DNA of 6,230 nucleotides from NCBI GenBank assembly GCA_023139255.1, contig JAGLNY010000165.1, forward strand, positions 1 through 6,230. The letters run 5' to 3'. Positions 1-6,218 of the stretch are shown in pieces (positions within the stretch are counted from its first letter, which is position 1; the number at the start of each line of letters is the position of its first letter). The notes under the pieces were generated by a model. It searched no databases. It was given only the letters and a program-made list of their open reading frames with translations, and was not told the origin of the DNA. Position numbers and translations under genes: made by a program. Source of the DNA: Spirochaetales bacterium (GTDB taxonomy: Bacteria > Spirochaetota > Spirochaetia > JABMQR01).

Positions 1-1
1 A

Positions 2-547
2 CCAACTATGAAATCATTCTGGGATATTACTCCTGATGACGCTGCGGCATGTCTTGAGGCAACAGAATTTTGTGTTGCAGACGGGGGATATTTTCGCGGC
101 GGTGGTTTCTCCACTGACTTTTTAAGCCGCGGGGGTATGCCTGTTACTATGTCCAGGGTAAATATTGTTAAGGGAATTGGCCCTGTCATGCAGATAGCAG
201 AAGGCTATACTGCTGAAGTACCTGAAGAAGTTCATAATTTACTTGATAGGCGAACTAATCCTACATGGCCCACCACCTGGTTTGCACCAAGGATTATTAG
301 CAGCAATGAAAAATTCAAGGATGTATATTCTGTGATGGCAAACTGGGGTGCGAACCATGGTGCCGTAAGTTATGGACATATCGGAGCTGACCTGATTACA
401 CTTTGCTCTATGCTGCGGATCCCGGTTAATATGCACAATGTTGATAAAAGCAAAATTTTCAGGCCCAGCATGTGGGGTGCGTTTGGTATGGACACTGAAG
501 GCTCTGATTATCGTGCCTGCAGCACCCTTGGGCCTCTATTTGCTTGA
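2..547 (+). CDS. fucI: L-fucose isomerase, C-terminal part (gene cut by window start)
   Basis: L-fucose isomerase interconverts L-fucose and L-fuculose (often also D-arabinose and D-ribulose) in the cytosol, as the first step of fucose catabolism. The frame is open to the window's left edge, and the methionine codon at 8 is internal, not a start. About 180 residues remain, matching roughly residues 410-591 of the 591-residue E. coli enzyme as I recall it. Segments that identify it are RGGMPVTMSR, QIAEGYTAEVP, TWPTTWFAPR, DVYSVMANWGANHG, GHIGAD, SMLRIPV and GSDYRAC. The His of ANHG (codon 356-358) corresponds to the metal-binding His528 of E. coli FucI; the other metal ligands (Glu337, Asp361) lie outside the window. 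The gene ends with TGA, and a strong terminator follows 42 bases later, so it is the last gene of its transcript. Family assignment is very secure; whether the missing part is intact cannot be seen. Confidence 0.95.
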   Translation, partial: PTMKSFWDITPDDAAACLEATEFCVADGGYFRGGGFSTDFLSRGGMPVTMSRVNIVKGIGPVMQIAEGYTAEVPEEVHNLLDRRTNPTWPTTWFAPRIISSNEKFKDVYSVMANWGANHGAVSYGHIGADLITLCSMLRIPVNMHNVDKSKIFRPSMWGAFGMDTEGSDYRACSTLGPLFA

Positions 548-589
548 AGTTTTTAGTTGAACCTGAAAGTAACGGTACAACACACCTAC

Positions 590-618
590 CCGGCTGATTC
601 ATTCAGCCGGTTTTTTTT
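590..618 (+). terminator. Rho-independent terminator after fucI
   Basis: A perfect 8-bp stem, CCGGCTGA (590-597) with TCAGCCGG (603-610), closes a 5-base loop and runs straight into eight T residues (611-618). There is no matching A-tract upstream of the stem, so it should work in the plus direction only. It separates the fucose gene from the methionine sulfoxide reductase gene. Confidence 0.93.
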
Positions 619-645
619 GCCTGCAGTTAATTTTATGGGTATATT
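617..645 (+). promoter_or_regulatory. Possible sigma70-type promoter for msrBA
   Basis: A TTGCCT box at 617-622 (4 of 6 to TTGACA) and TATATT at 640-645 (5 of 6 to TATAAT) are separated by 17 bases. Transcription would start near 652, only about 10 bases before the ATG at 663, which leaves a very short leader and is a point against it. The -35 box overlaps the end of the terminator T-tract. A promoter is needed in this gap because of the upstream terminator, but this exact site is only a weak match. Confidence 0.33.
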
Positions 646-662
646 CGAATTGGGGGCAGATT

Positions 663-1505
663 ATGAAAAATATCTACTTACAACCGTTAAACCAAAATGA
701 AGCAGACGTAATTGAACACAAAGGAACTGAATCCCCATTCACTGGTGAATATTGGAATCATTTTGATGAGGGAGTCTATATCTGCAGAAAATGCGGGGCG
801 CCTCTTTACCGATCGGAAAGTAAATTCACTACAGAATGCGGCTGGCCAAGTTTTGATGATAGAATCCCTGGGGCTGTTTCAGAAAATCCTGATGCTGACG
901 GACGAAGAACTGAAATAATCTGTTCATCCTGCGACGGCCATCTGGGGCATGTGTTTACTGGTGAAGAATACACTCCGAAAAACACACGCCACTGCGTAAA
1001 CTCATTATCACTTAGATATATCAGAACCCAACGGGCAATTTTTGCATCAGGTTGTTTCTGGGGAACCCAGTATCACTTTGACAGGTCTGACGGCGTTATC
1101 CTGACTTCGGCCGGTTATGCTGGCGGTGAAACGGAATTCCCAACCTACAAACAAGTCTGTACGGGTAAAACAGGGCATGTTGAGGCTGTGGAGGTACTTT
1201 TTGACCCTGAACGAACATCATTTGAAAAGCTTGCAAAACTATACTTTGAGACACACGACCCCTCCCAGACTAACGGACAGGGTCCGGATATCGGCAGTCA
1301 ATATCTTTCAGTCCTTTTTTATAACAATAAACATGAGAAAGAGAGTGCAGAACTGCTGATTTCAGTCCTTAAGAGTAAGGGTGTTACAGCAGCTACAAAA
1401 TTGGTTCCATCAGGTATATTTTGGCCCGCGGAAAACTATCATCAGCATTATTATGATGTTAATGGGAGCACACCATATTGTCACATCTATACAAAAAGAT
1501 TCTAA
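663..1505 (+). CDS. msrBA: Bifunctional peptide-methionine sulfoxide reductase, MsrB-MsrA fusion
   Basis: Reduces both epimers of methionine sulfoxide in proteins: the N-terminal MsrB module acts on the R form and the C-terminal MsrA module on the S form, with thioredoxin-type recycling. MsrB (about residues 5-120) shows two zinc-binding CxxC pairs (Cys41/Cys44 and Cys87/Cys90), Cys59 in ECGWPSF at the usual resolving position, and catalytic Cys111 in RHCVNSLSLRY. MsrA (about 125-280) shows catalytic Cys131 in GCFWG, then GHVEAVEVLFDP, HDPSQTNGQGPDIGSQY, the AENYHQHYY block and a C-terminal Cys273 that could resolve the disulfide. The linker is very short. No signal peptide is visible, so a cytosolic enzyme is expected. 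The ATG at 663 is preceded by a G-rich run (652-656) as ribosome binding site. Odd point: the usual GCFWGxE Glu is Gln136 here. The length of 280 residues is normal for a compact fusion. Confidence 0.96.
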   Translation: MKNIYLQPLNQNEADVIEHKGTESPFTGEYWNHFDEGVYICRKCGAPLYRSESKFTTECGWPSFDDRIPGAVSENPDADGRRTEIICSSCDGHLGHVFTGEEYTPKNTRHCVNSLSLRYIRTQRAIFASGCFWGTQYHFDRSDGVILTSAGYAGGETEFPTYKQVCTGKTGHVEAVEVLFDPERTSFEKLAKLYFETHDPSQTNGQGPDIGSQYLSVLFYNNKHEKESAELLISVLKSKGVTAATKLVPSGIFWPAENYHQHYYDVNGSTPYCHIYTKRF

Positions 1506-1529
1506 AACTTGTTTACAGCCAAATTTTAC

Positions 1530-1558
1530 CTGACAAACACTCACTAATCATGTATAAT
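1530..1558 (+). promoter_or_regulatory. Sigma70-type promoter upstream of the MBL-VTC-DUF4956 genes
   Basis: CTGACA at 1530-1535 (5 of 6 to TTGACA) and a perfect TATAAT at 1553-1558 are separated by the ideal 17 bases. Transcription would begin near 1565, giving a leader of about 36 bases before the ATG at 1601. No operator palindrome or riboswitch fold is evident nearby. This is the best promoter in the window and probably drives the following three genes. No terminator is visible between the end of msrBA and this site, so read-through from upstream is also possible. Confidence 0.72.
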
Positions 1559-1600
1559 GCTTTTTAAAGTTATTAAAAAAAATTGTTTCAGGTTGTGGGG

Positions 1601-2329
1601 ATGGCTTTAAGTATTGAATGGATTGGACATTCCAGTTTTAAACTCAAGGGCAGTAAAACTATTTATATAGATCCCTGGAGGATTCCAACCAAATCTCACG
1701 ACGGTGATATCATATTAATAAGCCACAACCATCATGATCACTTTTCTCCTTTTGATATTAAGAAAATTGCTAAAGAACCTTGGAACGTGTATGGCCCACC
1801 GGATGTTATTAAGGAACTGGGTACCGGCACCCCGCTGAATCCTGGAGACTCCATAAAAGACAGTGGTATAAGGATTGAAGCCATTCCAGCCTACACAATT
1901 CATGAGTTGTTTCACCCAAAAAGGAAGAAATGGGTTGGTTTCTCTATAATTATTGATAATATTACAATATATTATGCAGGGGATACAGATTTGATTCCCG
2001 AAATGCGAAACCTTAAAAAGGTTTGCATTGCCCTTATGCCTGTTGGGGGAAAATTCACCATGGATGCTGATGAAGCAGCACGTGCTGTAAATTTTATCAA
2101 CCCTTCAACTGCAATACCCTACCATTGGGGTTCAATTGTTGGGACAAAACAGGATGCGGAACAATTTGCCGGGAAATGCAAGTGCAGGACAGTAATTCCA
2201 GATCCGGGCGAGGTTATAGAGTTGTCAGGAGAATATCTGGAAGTGAACTATCGTAAAACAGGGGTTGTTAAACGTATGTATCAGACCTGGAAATGCAGGA
2301 ACCGTAAGGATTGTGTGCTGCTGCGTTAA
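1601..2329 (+). CDS. Metallo-beta-lactamase-fold hydrolase (COG2220 / UlaG-like type)
   Basis: A predicted zinc-dependent hydrolase of unknown substrate, 242 residues, cytosolic (no signal peptide). The motif SHNHHDHFSP gives the HxHxDH metal site (His42, His44, Asp46, His47). Further family marks are IDPW near residue 24, FHPKRKKWVGF (104-114), YYAGDTD (124-130, with Asp128 the expected bridging ligand), PVGGKFTMDADEAA (147-160) and IPYHWGSIVG (172-181, with His175). These place it in the Lactamase_B_3/COG2220 group, which includes UlaG-like lactonases and phosphodiesterase-like members; the substrate cannot be read from the sequence. The final 20 or so residues, after EYLEVNYRKTG, form a basic tail with two Cys that I do not recognise from the family. 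A TTG at 1583 is in frame, but ATG 1601 fits the fold start (LSIEWIGHSSF) and has AGG eight bases upstream, so it is preferred. The VTC gene follows after 39 bases with no terminator, suggesting co-transcription. Confidence 0.85.
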   Translation: MALSIEWIGHSSFKLKGSKTIYIDPWRIPTKSHDGDIILISHNHHDHFSPFDIKKIAKEPWNVYGPPDVIKELGTGTPLNPGDSIKDSGIRIEAIPAYTIHELFHPKRKKWVGFSIIIDNITIYYAGDTDLIPEMRNLKKVCIALMPVGGKFTMDADEAARAVNFINPSTAIPYHWGSIVGTKQDAEQFAGKCKCRTVIPDPGEVIELSGEYLEVNYRKTGVVKRMYQTWKCRNRKDCVLLR

Positions 2330-2368
2330 AATCGATTGGGGATTATATATTTGCGGAATATACCGGGT

Positions 2369-3151
2369 ATGATACAACATTTTGAACCAATATCCCTTAA
2401 AAAAATGGATTCAGTCAGGTTGATGGATCGGGTAGATATCAAATACATACTATCTATAAATCAGCTTGAAGAAATACTTCATGCCGTCGCACAGTCATAT
2501 CATATAATGGAAGAATTACAAACCCGGCAATTTCTTTACAAAAACATCTATTTTGATACTGCAGATAGACAAATGTTTTTATCACACCACAACGGCAAAG
2601 CCCTTCGCTACAAACTTCGAATTCGTGAATACAGTGAATTTCACCGGATTTACCTGGAAATAAAGAAAAAACACAAGGGAAGAACCATAAAATCGCGGAT
2701 ACTACTCTCAGAGGAAGGCTCTATTGATCAATATACAAAACTGACCCAACTGCCGTCAAATGTAAAAACCTTCCTAAAGCAGGAACTCCCCTATCCCATA
2801 AATCAACTGGTGAAATCAATGAAAAATGAGTTCATACGATTAACCCTGGTGCATAAGGATATGGAAGAACGTATAACCATCGATACAAACCTGCTTTTTC
2901 TCTCAAGAGATAAAAGACAGGAAATTCATTTAGGGCGAAAAGTGCTGCCGGGTATCGCAGTAGCTGAAATTAAAAAAAACGGACATTCCGGAACTCACCA
3001 TTTTCAAAACGAACTCAAACGCCGTGGAATCAGACCGGATCGTATGAGTAAATACTGCATTGGATCAATATCATTATTTCCTGATTTGAAATATAATAAT
3101 TTTAAGAATATTAATCTTGCAATAGAGAGGATGTCCAATGTTAGCGTATAA
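2369..3151 (+). CDS. VTC-domain protein, putative polyphosphate polymerase
   Basis: A 260-residue single-domain protein of the VTC family (CYTH/triphosphate-tunnel fold), whose yeast member Vtc4 makes polyphosphate from ATP. Visible marks, in order: FEPISL and LMDRVDIKYIL (residues 6-28, Arg21 and Lys25), NIYFDTADRQMF (59-70), the basic strand ALRYKLRIREY (78-88), YLEIKKKHKGRTIKSR (95-110), FIRLTL (155-160), ITIDTNLLF (169-177), AVAEIKKNG (197-205, with Glu200 a likely metal ligand) and the closing SKYCIG (227-232). Alternating basic residues on strands and an acidic metal site are what the tunnel needs, so an active enzyme is plausible but unproven. There is no transmembrane segment; the next gene, overlapping by 14 bases, supplies one. 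In-frame TTG 2336 would add 11 residues of poor match, so ATG 2369 is chosen, although neither start has a strong ribosome binding site. It could instead act on another phosphorylated substrate. Confidence 0.87.
   Translation: MIQHFEPISLKKMDSVRLMDRVDIKYILSINQLEEILHAVAQSYHIMEELQTRQFLYKNIYFDTADRQMFLSHHNGKALRYKLRIREYSEFHRIYLEIKKKHKGRTIKSRILLSEEGSIDQYTKLTQLPSNVKTFLKQELPYPINQLVKSMKNEFIRLTLVHKDMEERITIDTNLLFLSRDKRQEIHLGRKVLPGIAVAEIKKNGHSGTHHFQNELKRRGIRPDRMSKYCIGSISLFPDLKYNNFKNINLAIERMSNVSV
3126..3130 (+). promoter_or_regulatory. Ribosome binding site for the DUF4956 gene, inside the VTC gene
   Basis: AGAGG lies seven bases upstream of ATG 3138, within the end of the VTC coding region. It is one of the better Shine-Dalgarno matches in the window and decides the start of the membrane protein gene, which overlaps the VTC gene by 14 bases. 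This arrangement is typical of translational coupling. Confidence 0.7.
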
Positions 3152-3755
3152 CCCGCTTGTAGATTTTACCATTCGTTTCCTGGCAAACTTACTTGTTCTG
3201 TTTATTGTCTCAAGGGTAATTTATTTCCCGGGCAATAAACGAAAAGAGTATGTTTTTACTTTCATAATTATTGGCTCAACCGTTTTTATTCTCTGCTTTA
3301 TGCTCTCCAGTATAAATATGGAATTGGGACTGGCGTTAGGATTGTTTGCCATATTCGGGATAATACGGTACCGGACAATTACCATCGTAGTAAAAGAGAT
3401 GACATACCTTTTCTTCGCAATCACTATCTCAGTGATAAATTCCCTGGCAAGCGCCGGATATAGCAATACCCATCTATTGATAGCAAACATATCCATGATA
3501 ATCCTTATAATTCTGATGGAATATTTCTGGATGAGGAAATCTTTAAGCACCATAACAATAAAATATGAAAAAATCGGTCTCATCCAACCTGAAAACCATG
3601 AAAAATTGAGAACAGATCTTGCAGAACGGCTTGGTATAGAGATAGTGCAGATTAAAATCGGCAATATAGATTTTTTACGTGATACCGCCTCTGTTGCAGT
3701 AACCTTTGATGCGAAAAAGTACCCATACTTTCTTGCGGACCATGAAATTGATTAA
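3138..3755 (+). CDS. DUF4956 family multi-pass membrane protein
   Basis: A 205-residue inner-membrane protein of unknown biochemical role. Hydrophobic segments are at about residues 9-30, 39-58, 62-77, 88-105 and 111-131, followed by a soluble tail (about 133-205) with mixed charge that probably lies in the cytosol. The hallmark of DUF4956 is the conserved stretch GLALGLFAIFGIIRYRT (64-80) and the EMTYLFFAITISVIN that follows (87-101). The gene starts inside the end of the VTC gene, with a good ribosome binding site, so the two products are probably made together. DUF4956 genes are known to sit beside VTC-domain genes in many bacteria. By analogy with yeast VTC, where membrane helices guide the polyphosphate chain out of the cytosol, this protein may anchor the polymerase or pass its product; that is inference. 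No terminator follows within the 61-base gap to mtaD. Confidence 0.86.
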   Translation: MLAYNPLVDFTIRFLANLLVLFIVSRVIYFPGNKRKEYVFTFIIIGSTVFILCFMLSSINMELGLALGLFAIFGIIRYRTITIVVKEMTYLFFAITISVINSLASAGYSNTHLLIANISMIILIILMEYFWMRKSLSTITIKYEKIGLIQPENHEKLRTDLAERLGIEIVQIKIGNIDFLRDTASVAVTFDAKKYPYFLADHEID

Positions 3756-3816
3756 ACACTTGTTAAACTTATTGCAGAAATATTTACACTCTTCTTCCTG
3801 CATGGTAGCATAACCT

Positions 3817-5124
3817 ATGAAATTACTTATTTGCAGCGGCATAGTGATCCCTATGACATCCTCCTTGACACAGGATGCGACAAAACTTGCTTCCGTTATG
3901 GACATTGCCATTGATGGAAAAAAAATAGTTTCTACTGGCAATATCCCTGATTCATTTATCCCTGACAGGACTATTGATGCAGAAGGAAAAATAATAATTC
4001 CCGGATTTATTAACGCCCACACTCACCTGAGCATGGGACTTTTCAGAAATTATGCCAATGATCTGGATCTTTTTACCTGGCTGACAAAAAAAATCTGGCC
4101 TATTGAAGAGAAACTGAATGAGCAGGATATATATACCGGTTCACTGTTAGGCACTGCCGAATTGATCCGGTCTGGAACTACAGCATTTGCGGATATGTAC
4201 TTTTTCCAGGAAGCTTCTTGTGAGGCAGTTAAGAAATCCGGTATCCGCGCAAACATAGGTGCCACATTTTTCGGGGACATTGGTGAGACAGAAAAACGGC
4301 TGCCCGAACATCATGCCTTGTTCAAAACCTGGAATAATGCCTGTGATGGAAGAATTCATATTGATGCTGCCCCGCATGCTGTTTACACATGCTCGCGTGA
4401 GACATTAACTGCTGCCAGAGATTTCTCGCTGGAGCTGAACAACCGTGTTCATGTCCATCTTTCCGAAACTGCAAAAGAAAATGCAGACGCACTTGAACAA
4501 CACCATATGACCCCGACAGCCTACCTCGAATCACTTGGACTTCTGGAACGGCCTGTTTATGCTGCACATTGTGTTCATCTTAATCAGGATGATATGAAAA
4601 TCCTGAAAAGTCATAACGTTTCCCCTGTACATAGTCCCAGCAGCAATCTGAAACTGGGAAGCGGGTTTGCACCAGTACCGCGCTTTAGCAAACTGGGTTT
4701 GCACACAGCCCTTGGAACTGATGGAGCATCCAGTAACAATAACCTGAATATGATTGAGGAGATGCATATAGCCTCTCTTATTCATAAAGGAATTTCAGGA
4801 GACCCAAAAGTTGTTTCTGCCTTTGAAACACTCCGGATGGCAACATTATATGGGGCGGAAGCTCTCGGGATAGATTCACTCTGCGGCAGCATTGAAGTCG
4901 GGAAGGATGCTGATATGATTTTCATTGATACCAATGCGGTGCATTTACAACCACTTCACGATCCCATTTCAGCAGTTGTCTATTCAGCACAAACCTCTGA
5001 TATCGATACTGTAATGTGCCAGGGTAAAATTATTATGGAAAACCATAGTATCTTAACTCTGGATGAAGATAAAATCATCAGGGATGCAGCTGATACTGCT
5101 AAGGCACTTCTCAGCAGAAAGTAG
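3817..5124 (+). CDS. mtaD: 5'-methylthioadenosine / S-adenosylhomocysteine deaminase-type amidohydrolase
   Basis: Cytosolic zinc amidohydrolase of the COG0402 group, expected to deaminate 5'-methylthioadenosine (and perhaps SAH, 5'-deoxyadenosine or adenosine) to the inosine analogue plus ammonia. At 435 residues it has normal family length. Metal and catalytic residues are present: NAHTHLS (His68, His70), HVHLSET (His214, with general acid/base Glu217), AAHCVHL (His251) and GTDGASSNNNLNM (Asp302). Glu97 in IWPIEEKL matches the ribose-hydroxyl contact (Glu84) of Thermotoga TM0936, and His187 in APHAVY is also kept. Of the two arginines that contact the SAH tail in TM0936 (136 and 148, aligned from memory), only the second is kept (Arg161); the first is Ala149. 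ATG 3817 is chosen because it starts the small N-terminal beta domain, but only a poor GGTAG ribosome binding site (3804-3808) precedes it. mtnA follows after 20 bases, which strongly supports an MTA-salvage role. Confidence 0.9.
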   Translation: MKLLICSGIVIPMTSSLTQDATKLASVMDIAIDGKKIVSTGNIPDSFIPDRTIDAEGKIIIPGFINAHTHLSMGLFRNYANDLDLFTWLTKKIWPIEEKLNEQDIYTGSLLGTAELIRSGTTAFADMYFFQEASCEAVKKSGIRANIGATFFGDIGETEKRLPEHHALFKTWNNACDGRIHIDAAPHAVYTCSRETLTAARDFSLELNNRVHVHLSETAKENADALEQHHMTPTAYLESLGLLERPVYAAHCVHLNQDDMKILKSHNVSPVHSPSSNLKLGSGFAPVPRFSKLGLHTALGTDGASSNNNLNMIEEMHIASLIHKGISGDPKVVSAFETLRMATLYGAEALGIDSLCGSIEVGKDADMIFIDTNAVHLQPLHDPISAVVYSAQTSDIDTVMCQGKIIMENHSILTLDEDKIIRDAADTAKALLSRK

Positions 5125-5130
5125 ATGTTA

Positions 5131-5142
5131 AAGGATGAAGGA
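5131..5142 (+). promoter_or_regulatory. Ribosome binding site for mtnA
   Basis: Two purine-rich matches, AAGGA (5131-5135) and GAAGGA (5137-5142), lie just before ATG 5145. The first has the better spacing of nine bases; the second leaves only two. Together they mark the start of mtnA and are clearly stronger than the site in front of mtaD, so mtnA may be translated better than its upstream partner. Confidence 0.6.
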
Positions 5143-5144
5143 AA

Positions 5145-6218
5145 ATGAATTCACCAAAGCAAATTCAGGAAAAATATAAAACCATAGAATTCAGGGATGA
5201 CTCGCTTTTTCTTATAGACCAGAGAAAACTGCCTGGCAGTCTGGAATATTTCAAGTGTTCATCAACTGAAGATGTTGAGTATGCAATTAAGGATATGGTT
5301 GTTCGAGGGGCTCCCGCAATCGGGGCAACTGCAGCATATGGAGTCTATATTGCTGCCAGAAATACAGCAATCAAAAAAGCAGGTGGAAAAGTGGCTATAT
5401 CTCTGGAAAATCTTGAAAGCAAGTGCCGTTTTCTTGAGAAATCCAGGCCGACTGCTGTTAACCTCAAATGGGCAATCCGCAGAATGTATTCAGCTGCTGA
5501 AAAAATTTGCGCATTGCAGAGTGATGATCCTCTCAGCTTACTTAAATTTGAGGCTGATACTATCCTTGCAGAAGATATTAAAACTAATAGGGCCATGGCA
5601 TTAGCAGGGCAGGAAATCATACCTGCCGGGGCTGTCATTCTTACCCATTGCAACACCGGCTCCCTTGCAACTGGCGGCTGGGGTACCGCATTAGGGGTAA
5701 TTAAAGAAGCCCATTTGTTAGAGAAAAACATATTTGTGTATGCTGATGAAACCCGGCCAAGACTTCAGGGCGCCAGACTAACCGCCTGGGAGCTGATTCA
5801 GGCAGGTATCCCCTCCAGTTTAATAGTGGATAGTTCAGCCGCCGTCCTTATACGGGACGGAAAAATAGATCTGGTTATCCTGGGAGCTGACAGAATTGCC
5901 GCTAATGGGGATGTCTGCAATAAAATTGGTACATTTATGCTCTCTGTTCTTTGCAAAGAATATGGGATTCCCTTCTATGCAGCCGCACCGATATCAACTA
6001 TTGATTTTGAGACAGATAACGGCAGTAAAATACCTATTGAGGAAAGAGATTCCAGAGAAATTACACACCCGGGAGGTGTCCAAACAGCTCCGGATGAAAT
6101 AAAAGTTTATAATCCTGCCTTTGATGTTACCCCTCATCAGAATGTTACCGGAATTATAACTGAAGTAGGAATTCTGCGCCCGCCTTACAGGCAATCCATC
6201 GCAAAATTAAGGAAATAG
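5145..6218 (+). CDS. mtnA: S-methyl-5-thioribose-1-phosphate isomerase
   Basis: Cytosolic isomerase that turns 5-methylthioribose 1-phosphate (or 5-deoxyribose 1-phosphate) into the corresponding ribulose 1-phosphate, in methionine salvage or 5'-deoxyadenosine disposal. The 357-residue protein is full length for the family (eIF2B-alpha-like fold). Signature blocks are IDQRKLP (24-30), MVVRGAPAIGATAAYG (51-66), RPTAVNLKWAI (101-111), ILTHCNTGSLATGGWGTALG (165-184), YADETRPRLQGARLTAWEL (199-217), ILGADRIAANGDVCNKIGT (245-263) and IPIEERD (296-302). Catalytic Cys169 and Asp249 correspond to Cys160 and Asp240 of the B. subtilis enzyme. The TRPRLQGARLTAWEL block separates it from true eIF2B subunits and ribose-1,5-bisphosphate isomerases, so the assignment is secure. 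It is 20 bases downstream of mtaD and almost certainly co-transcribed with it. Only 12 bases follow its stop, so whether a phosphorylase or aldolase gene comes next is unknown. Confidence 0.97.
   Translation: MNSPKQIQEKYKTIEFRDDSLFLIDQRKLPGSLEYFKCSSTEDVEYAIKDMVVRGAPAIGATAAYGVYIAARNTAIKKAGGKVAISLENLESKCRFLEKSRPTAVNLKWAIRRMYSAAEKICALQSDDPLSLLKFEADTILAEDIKTNRAMALAGQEIIPAGAVILTHCNTGSLATGGWGTALGVIKEAHLLEKNIFVYADETRPRLQGARLTAWELIQAGIPSSLIVDSSAAVLIRDGKIDLVILGADRIAANGDVCNKIGTFMLSVLCKEYGIPFYAAAPISTIDFETDNGSKIPIEERDSREITHPGGVQTAPDEIKVYNPAFDVTPHQNVTGIITEVGILRPPYRQSIAKLRK

Noticed and set aside
8..547. Reading the fucI fragment as a complete small gene starting at ATG 8
   Set aside because: The frame stays open to the left edge and the sequence matches the last third of a protein of about 590 residues, so this is a window cut and not a natural truncation.
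548..662. Riboswitch or small RNA gene between fucI and msrBA
   Set aside because: The only stable structure is the simple terminator hairpin; no recognisable aptamer or second promoter-terminator pair is present.
1583..1600. TTG start extending the MBL protein by six residues
   Set aside because: No ribosome binding site precedes it, only an A-rich run, and the added residues are not part of the fold; ATG 1601 fits better.
1506..1600. Terminator after msrBA
   Set aside because: The gap is AT-rich with a late A-run, but no GC-rich stem followed by a T-tract on the plus strand could be found.
2336..2368. TTG start extending the VTC protein by 11 residues
   Set aside because: It has no ribosome binding site and the extra residues precede the normal family start (MIQHFEPISL); ATG 2369 is preferred, though not with certainty.
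3221..3664. 147-codon open frame on the minus strand across the DUF4956 gene
   Set aside because: It lies wholly opposite a well-supported membrane protein gene and its product matches no family I recognise; it is a shadow of hydrophobic codon use.
5345..5731. 128-codon minus-strand open frame inside mtnA
   Set aside because: mtnA is unmistakable on the other strand and covers its conserved catalytic blocks; the antisense product looks like no known protein.
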